Source: Anaerolineae bacterium (lineage in GTDB: Bacteria; Chloroflexota; Anaerolineae; JAAYZQ01). From it: DNA of 52,175 nt. Numbering within the stretch: position 1 is the first letter of the stretch; every line of letters begins with the position of its first letter. The stretch lies in contig JAMJFU010000004.1 of the NCBI GenBank assembly GCA_023544525.1, positions 1 to 52,175 of the forward strand. Direction: 5' to 3'. Both the position numbers and the translations under genes were made by a program. Below the pieces are notes generated by a model. It saw only the letters and a program-made list of their open reading frames with translations, made no database searches and was not told the DNA's origin. Positions 25,111-33,382 of this stretch are shown here, in pieces.

Positions 25111-26328
25111 CTACTGATCTCCGTCTGTACAGCTCACCGGCCGGTCAGCGATGGCGGCCGGCTCTGACCCGCCAAGAGCAACGTGGACCATCTCGGGTGG
25201 GCAGAAGAAGCGGGCCCTCGGCGCCCCAAAGCCCTCCAGGCCCAGCCCACGGCTGACGTAAAGATGGGTGTTGCCCTCGCAGTAGTGCCCCGCCTCGTAA
25301 CGCTTCCAGTAGCGAGAGCTGGTCAGGATGGCGCCAAAGCCGGGCAGGCGCCACTGCCCACCGTGGGTATGCCCGGCCAGGTACAAGTCGATGCCGAGCG
25401 CCGCCGCTTGGGGCATGAGATCCGGGGTGTGGTATAGAAGCAGCGTGGGTATGCCAGGCGGAGCAGCCGCGGCCAGGCTGGCCACACGATCCGCGTCGGC
25501 GGCCAGGTCCCTCGTTGGGCTGACCCCCATAAGCCACAACCGTCGCCCGGCAACGCTAGCCTCCTGTGCCCGGTCCTCCAGGATGACGATGCCCAGGTCC
25601 TGGAGCGCCGGCCGGAGTACGTGGGGCAGGTCGACCTGCGGTGTACCCCACACGGCATAGATGCCCCCTGGAGCGCTCAGCTGCCCCAGGAGCGCCACCA
25701 GGTCGGCCACAGCCCTCGGGTCGTCGTTGTATGAGGTGCTCAGAAAGTCTCCTGTGAGCACGATGAGGTCTGGTGATAGCCCGGCCACCAGGCCAGGCAG
25801 GGATCGATCCCGGGGCGTCAGGCGCTCGATATGCACATCGGAGAGCTGTACGATGCGCAGCGGTGGGGCAGGGTTGGGCAGCTTGGGGTTGGGGATGGCC
25901 ACGTGGGTGACTCCTACACGGAATGGCTCAACGAGCGTGCCATACGCCAGCAGGATAGAGAGACACACCTGGACCGCCGCCAGGCCGATCGCTGCTGGTA
26001 GCAGCCACTGGGCCGCCATGGGGGCGGCCAGCAGCGACAATGCCGTGCGGAGTGCGGTCCAGGCCAGCAAGGGAGGCTGCACTGCTCCAAACGACAGGCC
26101 CCGGCGTGGCAGCGTAGCCAGAAGGAGCCAGTCGGCCAGGGCGAGAAGCAGCAATCCTACAGAGATCCCCCAGCCCCATGCGGGCTGAGCTGTCACCCGA
26201 GCCCAGAGCCAGCCTGGACCTGCCGCCAACGCCAACAAAATGGCAGCGACCAGCCACGCGGGCCACCGGCCTGGCCTCTCAGTAAGTAATAGAAGGGTGT
26301 GTAGCGGATACTCTCCCAACCATTTCAC
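25111..26328 (-). CDS. Membrane-anchored metallophosphoesterase with altered metal motif
   Basis: 405 residues. Four N-terminal hydrophobic segments (25-40, 54-72, 86-102, 108-130) anchor a calcineurin-like domain (about 157-385). Metal motifs present are SDVH (163-166), GD (193-194), YHTPD (299-303) and GHTHGG (319-324). The central GNH(D/E) motif is replaced by GTPQ (228-231), so the bridging-metal Asn and the catalytic His are missing. Relatives such as YkuE/LpxG-type proteins act on lipid phosphates; with this change activity is uncertain. The start is a GTG almost at the 5' end of the predicted mRNA. It is the first gene of the unit with M50-like and MscS genes. Confidence 0.87.
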   Translation of the reverse strand: MKWLGEYPLHTLLLLTERPGRWPAWLVAAILLALAAGPGWLWARVTAQPAWGWGISVGLLLLALADWLLLATLPRRGLSFGAVQPPLLAWTALRTALSLLAAPMAAQWLLPAAIGLAAVQVCLSILLAYGTLVEPFRVGVTHVAIPNPKLPNPAPPLRIVQLSDVHIERLTPRDRSLPGLVAGLSPDLIVLTGDFLSTSYNDDPRAVADLVALLGQLSAPGGIYAVWGTPQVDLPHVLRPALQDLGIVILEDRAQEASVAGRRLWLMGVSPTRDLAADADRVASLAAAAPPGIPTLLLYHTPDLMPQAAALGIDLYLAGHTHGGQWRLPGFGAILTSSRYWKRYEAGHYCEGNTHLYVSRGLGLEGFGAPRARFFCPPEMVHVALGGSEPAAIADRPVSCTDGDQ

Positions 26329-26336
26329 AACGGGGC

Positions 26337-26365
26337 ATTATACCATTCGGGCAGGGAATGCACAA
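26337..26365 (-). promoter_or_regulatory. Promoter of phosphoesterase-M50-mscS unit
   Basis: On the minus strand TTGTGC (26360-26365) and TATAAT (26337-26342) are 17 bp apart. The -10 lies only 8 nt from the GTG start codon, which suggests a leaderless transcript. Confidence 0.7.
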
Positions 26366-26418
26366 TTCCCGGTTTTGTTCTCACGGCCGGCAGGCCTGCT
26401 TGTGTGGGCGGGCCTGGG

Positions 26419-27378
26419 CTAGCCGTCGGCTGCTTCCTTGGACCCTCCGACTTTCGGGCTCGTGAAGAGGTTGTCCCACCACGCCTCTTCGTCGATGACC
26501 TGCAGCCCGGTGTCGCGGCGGATGAGGAGCACACTCACCGCAAAGAGCGCCGCGCCGAGCCATTGCGGGGCCGTAAAGCTCTCGCCCAGGAGCACAAAGG
26601 CCAATGTTACCGCCACCAGGGGCTCTGCGAGGCCCAGCAGGGCTGTCTGAAAGCCACCCAGGTTTCGTAGCCCGGCAAAAACCAACAACCGGGCCAGGGC
26701 GGTGGGAAAGATCGCCAGCAGCAAGATGGCCGTCCATCCCGAAGTAGAGATCGGCTCCACAGGCTGGCTTTGGAGCAAAAAGGGGATACCCACCACCACG
26801 GCCATGGTCGTCAGGCCATAGAGCGTCACCGTGCGCGAGTGCACATCTGCCAGCGTCCACTGGCCCAGCACCAGGTGGAAGCCGTACAGCGCCCCGGCAC
26901 TGATCATGAGGGTCACGCCCAGCGGATCGACCAGGCCTGCGCCTTGCCAGGTGAGCAGGAATACACTCACCAAGGCCATGGCCAGGCGCATGAGCGATAG
27001 CCGGGAGACAGGATGCCCGGCTGCTGACAGAAAGATAAAGACCCAGAAGGGATACATGGAATAAAGCAAGTGTGCCAGCGAAGCATCCACGCGCGACAGG
27101 CCATTGTAGTAGAGTAGGGAACCGAGGCCGTTGGCCAGCCCCATCCCCACGCACCCGACCAGGTTGTGCCGGTCAATGTGGATATATCGCCGCCAGAACA
27201 AGAGGTACATGACCCAGAGCAGGCCAGCGGCCAATGCCGTGCGCAGCGCAACCAGCGTGGTCGGTGCCACCTGGGCCTGGTAAGCCAGTTTGCCCAGGAT
27301 GGGAGCCAACCCGGCAAAGAGCGTCGAGAGCAACGTAGCTGCAACGCCCTGCAAGTTGCGGTTTGGTTGGGTGTCCAT
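26419..27378 (-). CDS. EamA/DMT-superfamily transporter
   Basis: 319 residues with ten predicted membrane helices in two repeats of the EamA domain (about 10-140 and 155-290). Typical patterns are LRTALAAGLLWVMY and, near the end of each half, the Pro- and Gly-rich helices such as ALLGLAEPLVAVTLAFVLLG. The tail after 295 is cytoplasmic and polar. Members export metabolites or nucleotide sugars; no substrate can be predicted. The ribosome site is weak (CACAGG). It is followed 70 nt or so upstream by the P-loop gene in the same direction. Confidence 0.93.
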   Translation of the reverse strand: MDTQPNRNLQGVAATLLSTLFAGLAPILGKLAYQAQVAPTTLVALRTALAAGLLWVMYLLFWRRYIHIDRHNLVGCVGMGLANGLGSLLYYNGLSRVDASLAHLLYSMYPFWVFIFLSAAGHPVSRLSLMRLAMALVSVFLLTWQGAGLVDPLGVTLMISAGALYGFHLVLGQWTLADVHSRTVTLYGLTTMAVVVGIPFLLQSQPVEPISTSGWTAILLLAIFPTALARLLVFAGLRNLGGFQTALLGLAEPLVAVTLAFVLLGESFTAPQWLGAALFAVSVLLIRRDTGLQVIDEEAWWDNLFTSPKVGGSKEAADG

Positions 27379-27467
27379 CCTGTGATCCAGAACCTCCTAG
27401 CCTGCGCCGCGCGACCCCGTTTCGTGGCCTGGCAGATCCAGATGAGCTTCTGCTGCCTGCGGCTGGC

Positions 27468-27815
27468 TCATCGCCGGCCCTTCAGAAAGGCGACCGCCCG
27501 GGCCAGCACTTCATCCTCGGTCAGATCACTGGTCTGCAAATAGAGGTCGCAGTGCTCCCTGGCGTGGCGCAGGCGATGGTGCTGCTCGTCCAGGTAGTCC
27601 TGGTCCCAGCCGGTGCCTCTGCGACCTCGCCGGTGGACCGCCGCGAGGTCCACGTCGAGATAAATGAGCAAGTCCGGCGCGTTCAGGCGCTGCCACATGT
27701 CGGGCACGTAGGAGTGATCCTGGGCCGCCGAAGAAGCTTCGTAGCCCAGGCTCCGCAGCCCAGCCGCCAGTATGCTTTTCCCTGAGGCACAGGGGCCCAC
27801 CACCTTAACGCGCAT
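27468..27815 (-). CDS. Small P-loop NTPase/kinase-like protein
   Basis: 115 residues. The Walker A motif GPCASGKS (7-14) follows the first strand RVKVV. A later strand, LLIYLDVDL, could carry the Walker B or substrate aspartate. An Arg-rich lid, HRRGRRGTGWD, follows. The size and lid resemble nucleotide or sugar kinases reduced to a minimal core, shorter than most family members (about 170-200). GGAG precedes the ATG at 27815. Its substrate is unknown; a nucleoside- or shikimate-like kinase fold is the best guess. Confidence 0.75.
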   Translation of the reverse strand: MRVKVVGPCASGKSILAAGLRSLGYEASSAAQDHSYVPDMWQRLNAPDLLIYLDVDLAAVHRRGRRGTGWDQDYLDEQHHRLRHAREHCDLYLQTSDLTEDEVLARAVAFLKGRR

Positions 27816-27918
27816 CGTGCTCCACCCACCGCCCCCACTGGCCGGCTACCGCTCCTGCGGGTGGTTCAGCCGTCTCAGCCGGCTCAATATGTCTAGCGAG
27901 GCAAAGACACAGATCTCC

Positions 27919-28653
27919 TCAGATAGGAAACCGGACTGACATGCGCCGGACCTTGTCCAACTGCTGGCTGGGCACGACCGAAAAGACGACCACGCTCATG
28001 TCATCGCCGGGCCGGTCCCGATCCAGTTCGACGGCGCGGGCGAGCAGCGCATCGGCCAGGGCCCGTGCCTGCCCTTTTCTGGGTACGGCCGCCAGCCATT
28101 CCCGGACAAAGGCCAGAGGATCGAAAGCCGCCCCATATCGCTCTCCGGCCGTGAGCAGGCCGTCGGTAAAGACCACGGCGTGCAAGTCTTGCTCCAGGGG
28201 CAGCTCGGTGATGACCGGCCGGGTCCGGACGTGAACCCCGATGGCACTACTGGGGGTGTCGAGAAGGGATAGCTGGCCCTCCTGGCCATGGGCCACGATG
28301 GCAGGGCAGTGGCTGTTGCGCGAGATGACGATGGTGCGGGTGCCGAGATCGACCGAGACGATGTTGAGGGTGGCCGAGACCTGACCGCCGCGCAGGGTGC
28401 GCAGGTAATCGTGAGCTGCGCGGGCCGCCGCGCCGTCGCGCACACCGTCTGCCAGAAGTGACACCGCCTTGCGGGCGACGATGTTGCTGATGGCCTTGGC
28501 CGAGTGCCCGCTGCGTTGGCCATCTACCATGACCAGGGACAAGCCACCATGGGGCCGCTCGATTACCTCTACCGTGTCGCCACTCTCACTGACCGCATAC
28601 TTGCTGACCTTGGCCACGGCTACTTGAAGTTCCAGATCTGGCTCCACGTCCAT
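27919..28653 (-). CDS. SpoIIE-type PP2C-like protein phosphatase
   Basis: 244 residues covering one PPM/SpoIIE domain. Metal-binding aspartates are in VMVDGQRSGHSA (D44 region), VVFTDGLLTA and GDDMSVVVF, in the correct order and spacing. The GHSAKAISN segment is the SpoIIE/RsbU version of the G-H-G-x-x-A motif. There is no sensor domain, so regulation must come from a partner. Such phosphatases usually act on anti-anti-sigma factors; none is in the window, though an ECF sigma gene diverges from it. The promoter is at 28796-28824. Confidence 0.88.
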   Translation of the reverse strand: MDVEPDLELQVAVAKVSKYAVSESGDTVEVIERPHGGLSLVMVDGQRSGHSAKAISNIVARKAVSLLADGVRDGAAARAAHDYLRTLRGGQVSATLNIVSVDLGTRTIVISRNSHCPAIVAHGQEGQLSLLDTPSSAIGVHVRTRPVITELPLEQDLHAVVFTDGLLTAGERYGAAFDPLAFVREWLAAVPRKGQARALADALLARAVELDRDRPGDDMSVVVFSVVPSQQLDKVRRMSVRFPI

Positions 28654-28795
28654 GGGCGTCCGTACTCCTACCGGGTCTGCAATCTCGCCGGAAGATTCCG
28701 TGTGATCCCCTCACTGGCGGGGCGCTACTCAGAACGCCAAGCTGCGGCCCGGCGCAGGTTTCCAACGATATCAAGCGTTTTCCAAGAGCGCTGCC

Positions 28796-28824
28796 ATTAT
28801 ACCTCACTCGTAGTTAACAGGCAA
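28796..28824 (-). promoter_or_regulatory. Promoter of the SpoIIE-type phosphatase gene
   Basis: On the minus strand TTGCCT (28819-28824) and TATAAT (28796-28801) are 17 bp apart. The leader to the ATG is about 140 nt and otherwise featureless. Confidence 0.75.
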
Positions 28825-28916
28825 GCCATCCGCGGAGCTGGTGGGGGCCCAAGGGCTGCGGGCAGCAGGCCCTCGCTGAGAGGCAGATCCCTTGTGCCTG
28901 CCGCCGGCACTGGCAG

Positions 28917-28945
28917 TTGACCATCGGGGGCATCTTTGTTATACT
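28917..28945 (+). promoter_or_regulatory. Promoter of the ECF sigma factor operon
   Basis: TTGACC (28917-28922) and TATACT (28940-28945) are 17 bp apart. It is a housekeeping-type promoter, not an obvious ECF autoregulatory AAC/CGT pair. Confidence 0.82.
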
Positions 28946-29016
28946 ATCGCGCAACCATTCGCGCCTATTGGTGTTTCTATTGTGCGAGACCGGTGGGCGC
29001 TGGCGAGGTCATTCTT

Positions 29017-29574
29017 GTGCAAGATCAAGTAGACGAAGCAGCGCTGGTCGAAAAGGCCAAGACAGATCCAAAGTCGTTCGGTCTCCTGTACGAAGAGTAC
29101 GTTGACAGGATCTATAACTATATTTACTATCGCACGGGAAACCACCATGACGCCGAGGACTTGACGGCCAAGGTGTTCATCCAGGCTCTCAAGCACATTT
29201 CTCGCTACGTCGACAGGGGAGCGCCTTTCTCGGCCTGGCTCTATCGCATCGCTCACAACCTGGTGGCCAACTGGCACCGCGACCGCAGCCGGCGAAAGGT
29301 GGTCTCCCTTGACCAGGTGGCGATGATGCACTCCCGTGACGAGCCCGGCCCCTTCGAGCGTGCGGCTCGGAGCGAGCGCTGGGATACACTTTTGGCTGCC
29401 ATACGCCGGCTGCCTGACGACCGCCAGCAGCTGCTGATCCTGAAGTTTGTCGAGCGGTTGCCCAATGCGGAGATCGGCGACGTCATGGGGCGGAGTGAGG
29501 GCGCCATCAAATCGCTCTACCACCGGACCCTGGTGGCCCTGCGCAGCGATGTGAAGGACCAAGCGAACGATTGA
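29017..29574 (+). CDS. ECF-type RNA polymerase sigma factor
   Basis: 185 residues from the GTG at 29017, with GAGG 8 nt upstream. A longer frame starting at 28936 overlaps the -10 box and is excluded. Region 2 covers about 20-90 (YVDRIYNYIYYRTGNHHDAE, then FSAWLYRIAHNLVANWHR). Region 4 covers about 125-180 (LPDDRQQLLILKFVERLPNA, then SEGAIKSLYHRTL). It directs RNA polymerase to a stress or envelope regulon. It is followed by degV and a small membrane protein that could be its anti-sigma factor. No C-terminal extra domain is present. Confidence 0.93.
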   Translation: MQDQVDEAALVEKAKTDPKSFGLLYEEYVDRIYNYIYYRTGNHHDAEDLTAKVFIQALKHISRYVDRGAPFSAWLYRIAHNLVANWHRDRSRRKVVSLDQVAMMHSRDEPGPFERAARSERWDTLLAAIRRLPDDRQQLLILKFVERLPNAEIGDVMGRSEGAIKSLYHRTLVALRSDVKDQAND

Positions 29575-29599
29575 TTTTGCTGGAAGGAACGGACTTGTC

Positions 29600-30445
29600 A
29601 TGATCAGAATAGTCACCGACTCGACCTGTGACCTGCCACCAGGCTACTTTGGGGAATACGGCATTAAGGTAGTGCCTATCAACATCCAGTTCGGCACGGA
29701 CACCTATGAAGACGGGGTGACCATTGATCGCGCTACGTTCTATCAGAAGATAGAAGATACGGGCCGCCTGCCCTCCACCTCACAGCCCTCAGCCGGGCAG
29801 TTCCAGGAACACTATGCACGGCTTGTAGCCCAGGGAGCGGAGGACATCATTTCGCTTCATGTGACGGCCAAGCTCAGTGGGACCTACCAGTCCGCCGAGC
29901 TGGCCAAGGAGATGATGCAGGATGAGGTCCGGATCCATCCCTTTGACAGCGCTTGTGGTTCCGCTGGCCTTGGTTTCATGTCCCTTGAGGCGGCCCGTAT
30001 GGCCGAGGAGGGCAGGAGTGTAGCCGAGATCCTCTCGCGCATGGAGGTAGTGCGTGAGCGCATGAACATCGTCCTCACCCTCAACGATCTGCGCTTTGCC
30101 CAGATGAGCGGGCGCGTAGGCAAGATGCAGAGCAGCCTGGCCTCGCTGCTCAACGTCAAGCCAATCGTCGTGCTAGAGGCGGGGATCATCGACGTGTCAG
30201 AAAAGGTACGGACCCGGAGCAAAGCCATCGACCGCATGGTCCAACTCATGGTAGAGCGAGTGGGTACGGCGCGCCCCGTCAACCTGGCCGTCGTCCATGC
30301 AGAAGCCCCGGAAGAGGGACAGGCGTTGCTCGAGCGGGCCCAGGTGCTCTTTGAGTGCCGCGAGTCCTTTCTGACCGACCTGACGACCTCACTGGTCGTA
30401 CACTTTGGACCAAAGACACTCGGTCTGGTTGCCTATCAGGTCTAA
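29600..30445 (+). CDS. DegV-family fatty-acid-binding protein
   Basis: 281 residues, full length. It has the DegV start RIVTDSTCDLP, then the lipid-pocket motifs STSQPSAGQF (Ser-Gln-Pro-Ser) and SLHVTAKLSGTYQSA (SGTY). The C-terminal domain contains RVGKMQSSLASLLNVKPI. Known DegV/FakB proteins bind a fatty acid and present it to the kinase FakA for phosphorylation. No fakA (DAK-domain) gene is in the window. It lies 25 nt after the sigma factor gene, so the two are co-transcribed. Confidence 0.93.
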   Translation: MIRIVTDSTCDLPPGYFGEYGIKVVPINIQFGTDTYEDGVTIDRATFYQKIEDTGRLPSTSQPSAGQFQEHYARLVAQGAEDIISLHVTAKLSGTYQSAELAKEMMQDEVRIHPFDSACGSAGLGFMSLEAARMAEEGRSVAEILSRMEVVRERMNIVLTLNDLRFAQMSGRVGKMQSSLASLLNVKPIVVLEAGIIDVSEKVRTRSKAIDRMVQLMVERVGTARPVNLAVVHAEAPEEGQALLERAQVLFECRESFLTDLTTSLVVHFGPKTLGLVAYQV

Positions 30446-30481
30446 ATCGTATCGCATAGGCAGCCATGCCGGGGGGAGGAC

Positions 30482-30853
30482 ATGATGAACCGGAGAGAAG
30501 AGAGAGACCTGGTCGTCAGCTACACCGACCGGCTGCTTGGGCTGGAACCCGGCCAGCCCCAGTCGCTGACCCGTAATGGCCGGGTGCAGGGCTTGCTGAC
30601 GCTAGCCGACCACCTCCAGGCGATCCTGGTCCCTGTCGAACCCGATCCAGCCTTCCGGCGACGGCTTCATGGAGACCTCATCCTGGAGGGCCAGCGGATG
30701 GGAGGTGAGCCGGAGGCGGGCCTGTTCGAGCAGCATCGTAAGGGGATCCTGATAGGTGCCGCGTTGGGCTCTGTGGCTTCGGTGCTCGGCGTCGTGATCG
30801 CCGTCGTGATCCGTCAAAGGCACCAACGGGCAACCAACGTGGCAACCGGCTGA
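30482..30853 (+). CDS. Small single-pass membrane protein, candidate anti-sigma factor
   Basis: 123 residues with GGGGGGAGG before tandem ATGs. The first 85 residues are soluble and acidic-basic mixed (VSYTDRLLGLEPG, LADHLQAILVPVEPDPAFR). One membrane helix follows at about 88-108 (ILIGAALGSVASVLGVVIAV), then a short basic tail. The layout, a cytoplasmic N-terminal domain followed by one helix in the same operon as an ECF sigma factor, fits an anti-sigma factor. There is no ZAS zinc motif (HxxxCxxC), so this would be a different class. No close family is recognised. Confidence 0.7.
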   Translation: MMNRREERDLVVSYTDRLLGLEPGQPQSLTRNGRVQGLLTLADHLQAILVPVEPDPAFRRRLHGDLILEGQRMGGEPEAGLFEQHRKGILIGAALGSVASVLGVVIAVVIRQRHQRATNVATG

Positions 30854-30873
30854 CGATACGCGCCACGGCCGAG

Positions 30874-30900
30874 CCTTCCGTGACCCGGAAGGTTTATTTT
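30874..30900 (+). terminator. Terminator of the sigma factor operon
   Basis: CCTTCCG (30874-30880) pairs with CGGAAGG (30886-30892) and is followed by TTTATTTT. Confidence 0.75.
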
Positions 30901-31057
30901 GCGTGGATTTTTTGGTATTTTGGGTAACTGGGCCGGGTTCGTGGCGCTGTCCCGGACTGTGGTGGCTCGGGAAAGCCTGTACAGGCTGCAAGTGAGTGAG
31001 GCCCCGGGGTGTCGTGCCCCGTCAGGGGCGACAAATCCAAGAGGGAGGTTAGGAGTT

Positions 31058-32227
31058 ATGAGCAAGTACGCACGGATTACTGGCTGGGGCAAATATGTCC
31101 CTGAGCGCAGGCTGACCAACTTTGACCTGGAAAAGATGATAGATACCAGCGATGAGTGGATCCGCACGCGAACCGGCATCCGCGAGAGGCGCATTGCTGC
31201 CCCCGGGGAGACTTGCTGCAGCATGTCGCTGGCCTCAGCGCGCCAGGCTCTGGCCATGGCACATCTCCCGCCATCTGACGTCGAGCTCATCATCGTCGCC
31301 ACATCTACTCCCGACTACTTGGTGCCAGCCGTCGCAAGCATGGTTCAGGATCGGTTGGGTGCCGGTAACGCTCCGGCTTTTAGCCTGCAGGCTGGCTGCA
31401 CGGGCTGGGTGTATGCCTTGGTGACGGCCAGCCAGTTTATCCAGACCGGTGCCTACCGCAATGTGCTGGTCATCGGGACCGAGCACTTGTCCGTCGGTGT
31501 TGACTGGACCGATCGCGCGACATGTGTCCTCTTCGGCGATGGGTCCGGGGCGGTGGTCCTCGAGGCCAGCGACCAACCAACAGGACTGTTGAGCTTTGAC
31601 CTGGGCTCCGATGGGTCGGACTATGATGCCCTTATTTTCCCGGGCTGTGCCGGTGTGCACCCACCCAGCCACGACGTGATCAACCAGCGGCTGCATTACC
31701 TGCGCATGGACGGGCGCAGGGTCTTTAAGTTTGCCTCGCGCGTGCTGGCCGACTCGGTACGCAAGGTGGTCATAGACAGCGGGCTGACGATCGACGACAT
31801 AGCCCTGATCATCCCTCACCAGGCCAACGACCGCATCATCGAGTTGGCTCGCCGCAGGCTGAAGGTGCCTCCTGAAAAGATGATGGTCAACATCGATCGC
31901 TATGGCAATACTTCGGCTGCCTCGATCCCTCTGGCGTTGGTGGACGCCCTCGACGAGGGTCGCATTCAGCCGGGCGACAGGGTGGTCTTTGTCGGCTTTG
32001 GCGCAGGCCTGACCTGGGCGGCGGCTGCCTTCCATTGGGAGCCCCAGGAGCCGATGTCCATCCCGGTTCTGGACTGGCCCGTACGCGAGCGGCTCGCGCA
32101 ACCGGTGGCCAGGGCCCGCACTGCGCTGTGGAGTGCGCGCATTAGCCTGGCGACCAAAGTAGAGCCACTTTTGCTGCCGTTATACGGCTTTGCCGCCGGA
32201 TATCGGAAGCGGCGCAAGAAAGAGTAG
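31058..32227 (+). CDS. fabH: 3-oxoacyl-ACP synthase III with C-terminal extension
   Basis: 389 residues from the ATG at 31058, with GGGAGG upstream. A frame extended to 30899 begins inside the preceding terminator and is rejected. The catalytic triad is C114 (LQAGCTGW), H254 (IPHQAND) and N284 (YGNTSAAS). The thiolase-fold core ends near residue 328 (AAAAFHWEP). Typical FabH stops there; this one continues for about 60 residues, rich in Arg/Lys and hydrophobics, ending YRKRRKKE. It condenses acyl-CoA with malonyl-ACP to start fatty acid synthesis, or could make a special lipid. It is a single-gene unit with its own terminator. Confidence 0.92.
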   Translation: MSKYARITGWGKYVPERRLTNFDLEKMIDTSDEWIRTRTGIRERRIAAPGETCCSMSLASARQALAMAHLPPSDVELIIVATSTPDYLVPAVASMVQDRLGAGNAPAFSLQAGCTGWVYALVTASQFIQTGAYRNVLVIGTEHLSVGVDWTDRATCVLFGDGSGAVVLEASDQPTGLLSFDLGSDGSDYDALIFPGCAGVHPPSHDVINQRLHYLRMDGRRVFKFASRVLADSVRKVVIDSGLTIDDIALIIPHQANDRIIELARRRLKVPPEKMMVNIDRYGNTSAASIPLALVDALDEGRIQPGDRVVFVGFGAGLTWAAAAFHWEPQEPMSIPVLDWPVRERLAQPVARARTALWSARISLATKVEPLLLPLYGFAAGYRKRRKKE

Positions 32228-32254
32228 TTTTGGCTCGCTCGCCCGCCATGCCAA

Positions 32255-32292
32255 CAGGCCCTCCCCATATTCTGGGGGAGGGCCTGTTTCTT
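32255..32292 (+). terminator. fabH terminator
   Basis: CAGGCCCTCCCC (32255-32266) pairs perfectly with GGGGAGGGCCTG (32275-32286), followed by TTTCTT. Confidence 0.9.
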
Positions 32293-32430
32293 GAGGCACT
32301 CGAACCCGGACCAGAGAAGGCCTGCGGCCCAGGGCAGCCTGTGATGGATGAGCGCATCCCAGGGGCTGCGCCACTGCGGCGGCCTTGCACCGGGGTGACA
32401 CAGAAGCCTGGGCTGCTTCTAGACTGGTTT

Positions 32431-32829
32431 CTAGCGGCGGTCCCGTCTGGCCCGCTTTCGCCTGTCGTCCTCGCGGAACACGAGGCTCAGGATAAAGCTG
32501 ACCACGCTGATCAGCAGCGCGCCCAGGAAAGCGGGCACAAACCCTTCGACGCGAAAGTCGACGCCCAACTGTGCAGCGATCCAGGATGAGAGCCAGAGCA
32601 TGAGCGCGTTGATGACCAGGGTGAATAGCCCCAAGGTCAGGACATTGATCAGGCAGGTCAGCAACTTGACCAGGGGCCGGATCAGCGCATTCACCAGGCC
32701 AAAGATGACGGCTACAAGTGCAACTGCGACCCAGGCCTGGTCCCCGGTGGTCTCGATGCCCGGCACCACGGCTGCGGCCAGGGCCAGGGCGGCAGCATTG
32801 ATCAGCCAACTGATGATGAGTTTGACCAA
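32431..32829 (-). CDS. Phage holin family 4-like (Mycobacterial 4-TMS type) membrane protein
   Basis: 132 residues with four membrane helices. The motif FGLVNALIRPLVKLLTCLIN, followed by VLTLGLFTLVINALMLWLSS, is the signature of this widespread family. The C-terminus is strongly basic (DDRRKRARRDRR). Despite the name, these are chromosomal proteins with no proven holin activity, and no phage genes surround it. The gene stands in a minus-strand run with SHOCT-like genes. Confidence 0.9.
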   Translation of the reverse strand: MVKLIISWLINAAALALAAAVVPGIETTGDQAWVAVALVAVIFGLVNALIRPLVKLLTCLINVLTLGLFTLVINALMLWLSSWIAAQLGVDFRVEGFVPAFLGALLISVVSFILSLVFREDDRRKRARRDRR

Positions 32830-32955
32830 GATCTATCCTCTTTGTGCAGGTTTAATGGTCGTGTTGGCATCATACCACAGCCCAGCCATACCGTCAACCG
32901 CGGTTCCGGTCGCCGGTAGAGCTGGGCTGGATGGGACGGCAAACCCGGGTACGGG

Positions 32956-33339
32956 TTACTCGACGTAAATCTCGACCCGCTCGCCCCCCTCCGCGTCCTC
33001 CACCTCGATGATCTTGCCCTGCGCCCCGCTCTTGACCTGTTCGATGATGGCATCAAAGTCAAAGTCTTCCAGCTCGGGCGCAAAGCGGGCGCCCATGCGG
33101 GTGCCGACGTCCACCAGGCTCATCGGCAAGTTGACGTTGACCTTGTTCTTGCCGGTTTCCAGGTCGGTGACCCGCACCCGGAACCAGCGGGCGGCGCTGG
33201 GAGCGCCCATCGCTGAAGGCGCTTCCTTCTTTTTCCGCTCGGGCTCCAGGGCGCTCAAGAGCCTGGCACCCTCATCCGCCGTGATCTTGCCCTCCGCGAC
33301 CATGTTCAGGATCTGCATTCTCTCCTCTGTGCTTGCCAT
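32956..33339 (-). CDS. SHOCT-like domain protein
   Basis: 127 residues from the ATG at 33339, chosen because GGAGGAAGAG lies just upstream; a longer frame to 33450 has no such site. Residues 5-32 form the SHOCT-like helical hairpin (MQILNMVAEGKITADEGARL). A charged linker follows, then a conserved C-terminal domain (about 47-127): WFRVRVTDLETGKNKVNVNL, DFDAIIEQVKSG and EIYVE. This last domain also appears, divergent, in the next protein (33383-33991). It is probably cytoplasmic. No function is known for the family. Confidence 0.82.
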   Translation of the reverse strand: MASTEERMQILNMVAEGKITADEGARLLSALEPERKKKEAPSAMGAPSAARWFRVRVTDLETGKNKVNVNLPMSLVDVGTRMGARFAPELEDFDFDAIIEQVKSGAQGKIIEVEDAEGGERVEIYVE

Positions 33340-33382
33340 TCTCTTCCTCCTATCTTCTTGCGGTCCCTGGTCTCCAGGGAAG

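Noticed and set aside
28936-29016. N-terminal extension of the sigma factor
   Set aside because: It begins inside the -10 element and contains cysteine- and aromatic-rich sequence unlike ECF factors.
32431-32829. Holin-like protein as evidence of a prophage
   Set aside because: No phage structural, lysis or integration genes are near it; this family is chromosomal in many bacteria.
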